This document shows, one piece after another, positions 6,050 to 12,415 of a DNA stretch of 13,337 nucleotides. The translations under genes and the position numbers were made by a program. Location of the stretch: the NCBI GenBank assembly GCA_964459445.1, contig CAYWMP010000162.1:1-13337 (forward strand). The letters run 5' to 3'. Position 1 is the first letter of the stretch. Every line of letters starts with the position of its first letter. The notes beneath the pieces were generated by a model that saw only the letters and a program-made list of their open reading frames with translations, did not search any database and had not been told where the DNA came from. The DNA is from CAYWMP01 sp964459445 (GTDB lineage: Bacteria > Desulfobacterota > DSM-4660 > Desulfatiglandales > HGW-15).

Positions 6050-7369
6050 TCACCTCGTCTTTTTGTCCGGGTCTTTGGCCAATTTTCCTGCCCTGAACAT
6101 CAGCCACAAGCGGCCCAGTATCAGAGTTATTACGACAACGGCGAGCATGAATTTCAACAGCAAAAGGCTTTCTTCCTCTGTCCAGAGTAGAGCGACAAAA
6201 CCCGACGTAAGAAAAACCAAACTGAATAGGCTTGAGGCCATCCGGCCTTTATCTGGATCTTTTTCATTTTCATGAGTTGTCCGCCATATTGTAGTGATTG
6301 CAGCCAAATGGATTGAGGCATAGTGTAATAGCCAAATCAATAGTGCCCCCTTGATATAGACTTCAAGATCCGGGTTCCCCGCCATTCCAGAGACCATCAT
6401 GGCCGCGATGCCGCCGGCCATGGACAGAAGTACCATGGCCTGGTGTTTTCTGTTCACATTTCCAGGCACCTTCGGGTTTAGTACTTGAAAAGCGGTTGTC
6501 AGTATTGCCTTCGGCACGGCCATGAAGAGGGCATTAACTGCACAACACACGCCGCCGATAATAATTAGTCCCGCAATGATTCTGCCTGGTTGGCCAAGTA
6601 TCTTTTTTGCCGCCAAGGTATAAGGGATTGTACTGGTTGCCAGCGTTTCGGGTTGGACGTGCATCAAAGAAACCAGGCCCCATAGAGCCAGTATTATGGC
6701 GGCAAGCAAAATGGCCGCAACCATTGATTTCCCAAGATTTGCTGGATTTGGATAATGTTCTTCCAGCGAAAACGCCGCAAGATCAAATCCAAGGATAATC
6801 AAGAGGCCGAGGAAGAGCGTTTGGGCCAAGGAAGCAAAACCTGAAGGATTCATGATTTGCGGCGCATGGCCTGTCTTCAATAGGCCGGCAATGGTAAGGA
6901 AAATCAGCCCGGAAAAGGTCAAAAGAACAAAAAACACCTGGAACCGCCCGGCAAGTCTTTCACCAAACACATTGATTGCAAATAAAAAAACCAGGAGTGC
7001 AAATGCAAACGCAAAATTAGGAAACCAGTAGACGAATACTTCGTTGAAGACAAAGCCGGCCGTAACGACGAGCACCGTAGAACCGCAAATTGTAAAAACG
7101 ACCCTTGAACAGATTGGAAGCAAGAGTGCGGGCATGCTACCAAAGGATTTTTCCAGGAATTGCAATTCACTGCCCGGTCCGGGAAAACGCTCCATGATTT
7201 CTCTATATCGAAGGGCCGTAAATCGTTGAACAATCACGACCAAAAGAATGGCCGCTAAAAATAAAAGGCCAATTCGTCCCACGCCATTTCCGAACAGAGC
7301 CAATGATTTCGGGGATAACATCAGGCCCAGGGCGACGGTAAGGGGAATTAGGGCGGAAGTTTTCATCAT
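6050..7369 (-). CDS. APC-type (amino acid/polyamine) permease
   Basis: This 439-residue integral membrane protein has about 11-12 hydrophobic segments separated by short loops, consistent with the amino acid-polyamine-organocation (APC) fold. Visible landmarks are the MERFPGPGSELQFLEKSFG loop after the second segment, the helix LGLLIILGFDLAAFSLEEH (matching the GFDxxxxxxEE region of APC permeases) and IGGVCCAVNALFMAVPKAI further on. The substrate cannot be assigned; amino acids are the family default. The start is the first of two ATG codons, with GAGAG 7 nt upstream. It is the first gene of a minus-strand run and is followed after 79 bp by the exported rhodanese. That suggests a link to a sulfur- or selenium-containing compound, but this is weak inference. 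Confidence 0.8.
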   Translation of the reverse strand: MMKTSALIPLTVALGLMLSPKSLALFGNGVGRIGLLFLAAILLVVIVQRFTALRYREIMERFPGPGSELQFLEKSFGSMPALLLPICSRVVFTICGSTVLVVTAGFVFNEVFVYWFPNFAFAFALLVFLFAINVFGERLAGRFQVFFVLLTFSGLIFLTIAGLLKTGHAPQIMNPSGFASLAQTLFLGLLIILGFDLAAFSLEEHYPNPANLGKSMVAAILLAAIILALWGLVSLMHVQPETLATSTIPYTLAAKKILGQPGRIIAGLIIIGGVCCAVNALFMAVPKAILTTAFQVLNPKVPGNVNRKHQAMVLLSMAGGIAAMMVSGMAGNPDLEVYIKGALLIWLLHYASIHLAAITTIWRTTHENEKDPDKGRMASSLFSLVFLTSGFVALLWTEEESLLLLKFMLAVVVITLILGRLWLMFRAGKLAKDPDKKTR

Positions 7370-7624
7370 CGGGAACTCTCTAGCAATGCCTCTTTTTTAA
7401 CGAATATAAGCAGGGTAGGGGGGGACATCAACCTGGTATCCTTCAAAATTGTCTTCGGCTTTCGAATTAATCAAAATTTATCAAAATGATTTCTTTAAAA
7501 GGCCGCTTTGGGTGATATATTTTGTTTACTTGGAGTTATTTGTGAGCTTCGTGGTTAATATAAAACAAGCGCAAGTTCCTTTTATCGTAATACATTGAGA
7601 AATGGAAAGGAGGCTCAGAAATCT
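7370..7624. other. Divergent intergenic region, no gene seen
   Basis: This AT-rich spacer separates the permease (-) from the methyltransferase (+) and must hold promoters for both. It contains short direct repeats of ATCAAAA near 7470-7487. I could not fit a convincing -35/-10 pair at standard spacing on either strand. Confidence 0.4.
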
Positions 7625-8614
7625 ATGAACCAAGAAGAATGGACGGTGGGCAAGTTATTGGGAAAATCCGGTGGGTATTGGGAGGCTTTTGCTATCCATG
7701 CGGGAGTTAAACTCGAGATCTTCACGCTCATTGGAGATGGATCCCTGACTTCGGAGGAAGTTGCAAATAAACTGGCAGGGGAGGCGAGGGGAGTAAGCGC
7801 ATTTCTCAATGCCCTTTCAGCCATGGGATTGCTTTCAAAAGAGAAAGAGAAATATTCAAACACGCCATGGAGCATGTCTTTCCTTGTCAAGAATTCCCGG
7901 CAATACGTGGGCTATATGATCAAGCATCACGCCAATCTGGTGTTGCCGTGGCAAAAACTGGACAAGGCGGTCAAATGCGGAAAGACTGTTCGGGAGGCGC
8001 CGCCCAATGAACAGGAACGAGAGAGTTTCCTCATGGGCATGTTCAATGGCGCTATGGCGATCGCCCCTGGGTTGGCCAAAGAGCTTGATCTCAGTAATAG
8101 GGAACACTTGCTGGACCTCGGCGGCGGTCCGGGAACCTACGCCATTCACTTTTGTATGGAAAACCCGAAGCTCAAGGCCACCGTCTACGATCTCCCGACA
8201 ACCAAACCCTTTGCCCTTAAGACCATCGAAAGGTTCGGAAAGAGATCGATGATCGATTTCATAGGGGGCGATTATACGAAGGATGATGTGCCGGGATCCT
8301 ATGATGTGGCATGGCTGTCTCATATCCTGCACAGCCTGGGACCGGAAGAATGTGAAGGAGTCATTAAAAAGGCGGTGTCAGCCCTGAATCCCGGAGGCCT
8401 TATCCTGATTCATGATTTCCTTTTAACCGAGACCATGGATGCGCCCCTATTTCCGGCCCTCTTTTCATTAAATATGTTGGTAAATACAGAAAACGGGAAG
8501 TCCTATTCAGAGGTGGAAGTGAAAGGGATGATGTCCGGGGCAGGTGTTCAGGATATTCGCAGGCTTCCTTTTAGAGGGCCGACGGATTCGGGCATCTTGA
8601 GCGGTAGTGTGTAA
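7625..8614 (+). CDS. SAM-dependent O-methyltransferase (COMT/ASMT-like)
   Basis: This 329-residue protein has the two-domain layout of class I small-molecule O-methyltransferases. Residues 1-90 form a winged-helix dimerisation domain (GVKLEIFTLIGDGSLTSEEVA and onward). Residues 100-329 form a Rossmann domain with the SAM motif LLDLGGGPG (162-170), the acidic D189 that contacts the ribose, and GGDYTKDDVP (214-223). LSHILHSLGPEEC (231-243) aligns with the catalytic-His stretch of the family, making H236 the likely base. The acceptor substrate is unknown. I prefer ATG 7625, with AAGGAGG 11 nt upstream, over an in-frame TTG at 7595, which would place the ribosome-binding site inside the gene. It converges on the transglutaminase-like gene with only 4 bp between the stop codons. 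Confidence 0.9.
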   Translation: MNQEEWTVGKLLGKSGGYWEAFAIHAGVKLEIFTLIGDGSLTSEEVANKLAGEARGVSAFLNALSAMGLLSKEKEKYSNTPWSMSFLVKNSRQYVGYMIKHHANLVLPWQKLDKAVKCGKTVREAPPNEQERESFLMGMFNGAMAIAPGLAKELDLSNREHLLDLGGGPGTYAIHFCMENPKLKATVYDLPTTKPFALKTIERFGKRSMIDFIGGDYTKDDVPGSYDVAWLSHILHSLGPEECEGVIKKAVSALNPGGLILIHDFLLTETMDAPLFPALFSLNMLVNTENGKSYSEVEVKGMMSGAGVQDIRRLPFRGPTDSGILSGSV

Positions 8615-8618
8615 TTCC

Positions 8619-9314
8619 TTATAGGACTTCCTCTTTGTAGAAATTTCGCCGGGCATCAGCCCCGTGTTTCTCAAATTCCTGAACCCATTTCCCGACTCGA
8701 TCTTTTCCATAGATCTCTTCCCACGCCCTGAAAATGCGGTCCAGAGGAATGTCAGCGAAAGATCCATGATAAGTCACGTATTCCATGAACTGCTTTTTCT
8801 CCAGGTTATAGGCTTGGAAGATGGAGTTTTCATGCCCGTTAAAATCGAGGGGAACGACATGGTGTCTTTCACAGAGTTCTTTGTTAAAGGCCGGGGTTGC
8901 CTGAACCCACTTCCCATCGAGAAAGAATTCAGTAAAACCGTGGTAGACGAAAAGATCGGTGCCGAGATACTCAATGAGTTGTCTTGTGGCAAGGTGATTG
9001 CGGACGTTTGCAAAACCGATCCTTGAAGGGATGCCGACACTTCGCCCCAGAGCACAGAGCAGTCCGGCTTTGTAAACACAGTAGCCCCTGCCTAGTTTTA
9101 GTACATTGCTTGCCTTGTACCATTCTGGATCGTGAAAGGGTACGTAAGGGTCGTACCAGATGCCATCGCGCACGGCATAGTAAAGTTTTACCGCCTTTTG
9201 GATAGGATCATCATCACAATCATGCAGAACTTTCGAGGCATACTGAATGACGTCTTCGTGGTCGCTATCAAGAATAGCTGTAGGGGATAGGTATTTTGAG
9301 TCTACTCCGTCCAT
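8619..9314 (-). CDS. Transglutaminase-like cysteine-fold protein
   Basis: This 231-residue protein lacks a signal peptide. The transglutaminase-like core shows RGYCVYKAGLLCALGRSVGIPSRIGFA, with nucleophile C79, and VYHGFTEFFLDGKWV, with H125. In classic members the third catalytic residue is the Asp in W-x-x-x-D. Here the segment is WVQATPAFN, so the position is Thr (T140) and N144 may stand in. I recall the ATPAFN form as typical of one bacterial subfamily, so this is probably not a mutation. The C-terminal part (residues 150-231) is subfamily-specific, with FNGHENSIF and MEYVTYHGSFADIP. Protease, peptidase or amidase activity is possible, and the substrate is unknown. The ATG at 9312-9314 follows GAAGGA. 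Confidence 0.85.
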   Translation of the reverse strand: MDGVDSKYLSPTAILDSDHEDVIQYASKVLHDCDDDPIQKAVKLYYAVRDGIWYDPYVPFHDPEWYKASNVLKLGRGYCVYKAGLLCALGRSVGIPSRIGFANVRNHLATRQLIEYLGTDLFVYHGFTEFFLDGKWVQATPAFNKELCERHHVVPLDFNGHENSIFQAYNLEKKQFMEYVTYHGSFADIPLDRIFRAWEEIYGKDRVGKWVQEFEKHGADARRNFYKEEVL

Positions 9315-9424
9315 GTTTTCAATCCTTCATCAGTATACCCGTGGGATGTACAATTGCCTTGGAAAATAGTATGCAATGAAAGTAACATAGCAGATGGGTT
9401 ATATAAAGTGAAACCTTGAGCGAA

Positions 9425-9570
9425 TGGAGACCTTTGCAAAACGTTCAATTTTGGTCAAGGTCAAGGAAGGCGAGGATTTTAACCACAGGAATACTTGTAG
9501 TATTTTGAGGATTGAAATCCGAGTCTGAAGAAGAGATTGGACAAAAGGGGGCGTTTTGCAAAGGTCTCCA
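9425..9570. mobile_element. MITE-like element with 19-bp perfect terminal inverted repeats
   Basis: The sequence TGGAGACCTTTGCAAAACG at 9425-9443 recurs as its exact reverse complement at 9552-9570, bounding a 146-bp segment with no credible gene. Inside is a smaller palindromic region (GGATTT, then AATAC-TTGTA-GTATT, then AAATCC, about 9474-9520). No target-site duplication is obvious. The shape fits a non-autonomous transposable element or a folded intergenic repeat. It ends 12 bp before the ATG of the thioredoxin-fusion gene, directly beside that gene's ribosome-binding site, so it may supply or disturb that gene's leader. Confidence 0.75.
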
Positions 9571-9582
9571 AGGGAGGTCCTA

Positions 9583-10701
9583 ATGCAAAGAAACGGCCGT
9601 TTCATTTTGGTGTTTCTTATCATCTTTTGTTTGTTTCAGCACAGTTTTATCGTAGCGTCTTTTTCTAAGGAAATCCCTCTCATCACGTTAGGGGATACTT
9701 TCCCTGAGACCTCCATGCCCACGCCAAAATCGCCCGACGAACGCCAATATTTGGGTCTCACTGATAAGACAACTTTTGTGCTCAGCAAAGTCAAGGCCGA
9801 TCTGGTGTTGGTGGAGATTCTGAGCGTCTACTGCCCGACCTGCCAAAGACAGGCGCCCCATTACAACAAACTCTTCGATCTCATTGAGAAAGATCCGAAC
9901 CTAAAGGGACGGATCAAATTGCTCGGGATCGCCGCCGGGAACGGAGACATGGAGATCCAAAAGTTCAAGGAGAGGTTAAAGATAAGATTCCCCATTGTAC
10001 AGGATATCGATTTTATGATGCATGAGGCCATAGGTGGCAGTCGCACGCCATTTTCGATCTATGTGCGGCAAAGCGAAGAGGGACAAGCAGGGGTCGTTGC
10101 CGGCACCCATCTCGGAAAGCAATCGGAGATAGACAAGTTGTTGGCTGATTTGGGGGCATTGATGACCTTGGACAGGTTGGCTATCAGTGCAAAGGGAAGA
10201 GATCTGGAAAGGCGGGCCGTTTCAGTGGAACCCGTCTTGGCCGATGACGAAATACGAGTGAAAGTCATGGCCGCCTTTAAGGCGGTAGGAGGTGAATTGT
10301 CACAATTCAAACAACTTGGCATTGAGGGCGCCAAACAATTCTATTCCGGCCGCGTTACGCATGAGGGTGAAACGCGGAAGCTTTTTGCAGAAGTGGTTAG
10401 CCGACCGCCGACCTGTGATGTCTGTCATGACATACATTTTATATATGTGTTCGATGCGAGCGGGGAGGTCCTGGATTTTGAACCACTCCAATTGACAAAA
10501 TACGGCAATGACGACTGGGATGAAGAGGATCTCGCCAAAATGAGGGCCCGTGTTATGGGGCGGAGCCTGCTGAAACCCTGGCCCTTTAATCCCAAAACGG
10601 ATGCCGTCACGTCCGCCACTATCACCTCTGCCGTTATCTTCAACAGCCTCTCAAAAGGTGCCAGTCTCATTCAAGAGCTAAAGAAAAAGGGAATGCTTTA
10701 A
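9583..10701 (+). CDS. Exported TlpA-like thioredoxin fused to FMN-binding-like domain
   Basis: This protein has 372 residues. Residues 1-27 form a signal peptide or anchor (NGRFILVFLIIFCLFQHSF core). Residues 35-195 are a TlpA/AhpC-type thioredoxin domain with the redox motif C84-P-T-C87 (VYCPTCQRQAPHY) and the cis-proline P156 in GGSRTPFSIY. The C-terminal part, about 215-372, includes a C278-x2-C281-H segment (TCDVCHDIHFIYVFDASG) and ends with DAVTSATITSAVIFNSL (340-356). The last stretch resembles the SGATxT flavinylation motif of FMN-binding domains, with T348 as the likely attachment site. The protein would act outside the membrane in thiol or electron transfer. The start is ATG 9583, with AGGGAGG 5 nt upstream. 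An in-frame TTG at 9556 lies inside the MITE repeat and is rejected. Confidence 0.82.
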   Translation: MQRNGRFILVFLIIFCLFQHSFIVASFSKEIPLITLGDTFPETSMPTPKSPDERQYLGLTDKTTFVLSKVKADLVLVEILSVYCPTCQRQAPHYNKLFDLIEKDPNLKGRIKLLGIAAGNGDMEIQKFKERLKIRFPIVQDIDFMMHEAIGGSRTPFSIYVRQSEEGQAGVVAGTHLGKQSEIDKLLADLGALMTLDRLAISAKGRDLERRAVSVEPVLADDEIRVKVMAAFKAVGGELSQFKQLGIEGAKQFYSGRVTHEGETRKLFAEVVSRPPTCDVCHDIHFIYVFDASGEVLDFEPLQLTKYGNDDWDEEDLAKMRARVMGRSLLKPWPFNPKTDAVTSATITSAVIFNSLSKGASLIQELKKKGML

Positions 10702-10727
10702 GCGATAGATATCAATGGATTTTTTCC

Positions 10728-10757
10728 TTGACACCTTTTTTGGCTTTTCTATATGGT
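10728..10757 (+). promoter_or_regulatory. Candidate sigma-70 promoter for the DUF2080-GNAT unit
   Basis: A perfect TTGACA (10728-10733) is followed after 18 bp by TATGGT (10752-10757). It sits in the 188-bp gap downstream of the thioredoxin-fusion gene and about 130 bp before the DUF2080 start. The rest of the gap is AT-rich, with a small inverted repeat (GATTTTC/GAAAATC, 10805-10831). It is a sequence match only. Confidence 0.4.
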
Positions 10758-10889
10758 TACTTTGTAGCTAAAATGTAGTTAAATTGAAGAATGGAAAAGA
10801 TCATGATTTTCTATCTATCTCTCGGAAAATCAGAGAAATAGGCAGTTTTTATTTCTTTTTGGTTCCTTTTTTTAAAAAGGTGTACCTCA

Positions 10890-11078
10890 GTGGCAAATAA
10901 AAAACAAACAAAAGAGAATCACCACACATCCGTTGAGCCTCCGACAAATAAGGTTAAATTCGAAGTCTGGGGCGAAGAGATGATCGAGAAACAGGTCAAA
11001 CTCAGCGGCAACAGCGGTCGGGTCTATCTGCCGCCTGATTGGGTCGATCACAACGTGAAGATAATAAGAATAGACTAG
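10890..11078 (+). CDS. DUF2080-family transposon-associated small protein
   Basis: This 62-residue protein has a polar N-terminus (1-22) followed by KVKFEVWGEEMIEKQVKLSG and NSGRVYLPPDWVDHNVKIIRID. The K-x-SGNSGRVYLP-x-x-W core is what I recall of DUF2080 proteins, often annotated as transposase-associated. It resembles the swapped-hairpin AbrB/MazE DNA-binding pattern (K-x-GNS-x-x-V-x-LP). DNA binding is inferred. The start is GTG, with AAAAAGGTG 7 nt upstream. No transposase is next to it; the GNAT gene follows after 31 bp on the same strand, so the two probably share a transcript. Confidence 0.75.
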   Translation: MANKKQTKENHHTSVEPPTNKVKFEVWGEEMIEKQVKLSGNSGRVYLPPDWVDHNVKIIRID

Positions 11079-11109
11079 GGCCAACCTGGGGATCAAAAGG
11101 AATCCTTCT

Positions 11110-11547
11110 GTGGAAAACGTCACGATTAGAAAATTGAAAAAAGAAGATGCCGATAGTATCGCAAAGATTCAGGCGGCGATCACAAAGAAGCCGATTCAGG
11201 ATTCTTTTAGGCAGGTTATTGAAGAACAATCTGACAGCCCGGGCGTTGCCAGTTTTGTGGCCGAACAGGAAGGTCGTGTCTTGGGGTTTATGATCAGCTA
11301 TCTCCTGATGGGCGGCTTCGGGATTGAAAAGAGCGCCTGGATCGCCTCGCTCGGTGTTGATCCCAAATTCATGGACCAGGGGATCGGCAAAAGCCTCGCT
11401 GAGGAGATATTCAATTATTACAACGAAAGAGGCATTAAAAACATCTATACCTCCGTTAGATGGGATTCTACGGATCTATTGTCATTTTTTAAGACCCTCG
11501 GTTTTGATCGGAGTCACTTTATCAACCTAAGACGGGTCCTCGAATAA
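11110..11547 (+). CDS. GNAT-family N-acetyltransferase
   Basis: This 145-residue protein has the standard length and order of the GNAT fold: an N-terminal strand and helix (VTIRKLKKEDADSIAKI), the central strands FVAEQEGRVLGFMISYLL (49-66) and the acetyl-CoA motif ASLGVDPKFMDQGIGKSLAEE (79-99). The pyrophosphate-binding loop is Q90-G-I-G93. The C-terminal strand-helix TSVRWDSTDLLSFFKTLGFDR (114-134) is also typical. The substrate (protein N-terminus, small amine or other) cannot be told. It starts with GTG, preceded by AAAAGGA. It follows the DUF2080 gene after 31 bp and is closed by a strong terminator 28 bp after its stop. Confidence 0.9.
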   Translation: MENVTIRKLKKEDADSIAKIQAAITKKPIQDSFRQVIEEQSDSPGVASFVAEQEGRVLGFMISYLLMGGFGIEKSAWIASLGVDPKFMDQGIGKSLAEEIFNYYNERGIKNIYTSVRWDSTDLLSFFKTLGFDRSHFINLRRVLE

Positions 11548-11575
11548 CCGGGGTCGTACCCCACCAGCTAAACTG

Positions 11576-11622
11576 AAAAAGCCTGTCTCGCTCATTAATA
11601 ATAGCGTGACAGGCTTTTTTTT
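11576..11622 (+). terminator. Rho-independent terminator after GNAT, possibly bidirectional
   Basis: The stem GCCTGTC (11581-11587) pairs with GACAGGC (11608-11614), with an inner CGCT/AGCG extension and an AT-rich loop. It is followed by eight T (11615-11622). The five A at 11576-11580 give a U-run on the minus strand, so the same structure could also end leftward transcripts from the AOR/ferredoxin operon. Confidence 0.9.
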
Positions 11623-11678
11623 GAGACTTCTTTTCCAATCAAAAAGATATCCGCTTTTCGCCGCAAACCAATATTAAT

Positions 11679-11828
11679 TCAGATTCTTTGGCTGTACATG
11701 CAAGCGTCATGTTTAGGGCTTGCCCCACTACGCCCTACCGTATCGCATAATCCGCACTGATAGCATAATTTGAACGCGTCTCCACCGCTCTCTTTTCTAA
11801 CATCTATAATCTCTTTGAAGGAGGCTAT
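11679..11828 (-). pseudogene. Truncated HdrD/BamD-like iron-sulfur protein remnant
   Basis: Downstream of the ferredoxin gene the minus strand encodes (I)-A-S-F-K-E-I-I-D-V-R-K-E-S-G-G-D-A-F-K-L, then CYQCGLCDTV. This is the N-terminus of HdrD-type Fe-S proteins such as the benzoyl-CoA reductase subunit BamD, as I recall them. The family continues with C-P-W-N-R-V and a protein of several hundred residues. Here the similarity stops abruptly at 11736, right after the third cluster cysteine, and unrelated codons lead to a TGA at 11679. The expected ATG is ATA (11826-11828), and no other in-frame start exists before an upstream stop. It is therefore a 5' fragment left by a deletion or rearrangement. 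It begins 41 bp after the ferredoxin stop, as the next gene of an operon would. Confidence 0.72.
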
Positions 11829-11869
11829 ACAGTTTCCACTATTTCTTCAATCCTTTTGACTTAAATGTT

Positions 11870-12415
11870 TTAGCCCTTTTTTGAAGCTGATAATCGGGCA
11901 ACGGTATCCATTACATTCTTCAGCCCATGTTTCTTGACCAACGATTCCAACCCAACCTCCATTTCCTCCCGCTCCAGTTCTTCTTCTGTTTCTTCCTCTT
12001 CCCTTTCTTCATAAGTCAGGGCAAGAGCTACACACCACTGAACACACAAGGGCTCGTCTTCACCTTCACACATATCGCATTTTAGAGGGAGACCGGAATC
12101 GGGTTCTTTGAAAAGATCCCTGGCCGGGCAGGAAGCCCCGCAGAAGCTACAATCACTGTATTCTTTGCCGTTAATTGTATAAGTATGTCTGCCGGTGCAT
12201 TCGGCTGGGGTATAATCGCCGGCATATACCGGAACATATACGTCTTTTAGTGGTTCACGGAACACCCGAATACGAGACCTGTCCGGATTCGTGCTGCTAT
12301 ATTTCGGCTCAGCGTGAAATGCGGAGCAGGCTACCTCACAGGCGCGGCAACCATTGCATTTATCAACATCAACTCTTATTTTTTTAATTGTTTTCTTTAT
12401 TTTATCACCCTTCAT
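11870..12415 (-). CDS. Multi-[4Fe-4S] ferredoxin subunit, BamC-like
   Basis: This 181-residue electron-transfer protein of the HycB/dicluster-ferredoxin type has twelve cysteines: C20-x2-C23-x2-C26-x3-C30; C73; C89-x2-C92-x3-C96-P; and C113-x2-C116-x7-C124-x3-C128. That is enough for three [4Fe-4S] clusters. Residues 136-152 are almost entirely Glu and Arg, a charged helical insertion that is unusual in short ferredoxins. No signal peptide is present, so it is cytoplasmic. Its ATG overlaps the stop of the AOR-family gene by 4 bp (ATGA), indicating translational coupling and a shared complex. It most likely takes electrons to or from the tungsten enzyme. The next gene, an HdrD/BamD-like subunit, is broken. 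Confidence 0.85.
   Translation of the reverse strand: MKGDKIKKTIKKIRVDVDKCNGCRACEVACSAFHAEPKYSSTNPDRSRIRVFREPLKDVYVPVYAGDYTPAECTGRHTYTINGKEYSDCSFCGASCPARDLFKEPDSGLPLKCDMCEGEDEPLCVQWCVALALTYEEREEEETEEELEREEMEVGLESLVKKHGLKNVMDTVARLSASKKG

Noticed and set aside
7595..7624. TTG start giving a 10-residue longer methyltransferase
   Set aside because: It would place the AAGGAGG site inside the gene. ATG 7625 fits the site and the family N-terminus.
9556..9582. TTG start for the thioredoxin-fusion protein inside the MITE repeat
   Set aside because: ATG 9583 has an AGGGAGG site and begins a proper signal peptide.
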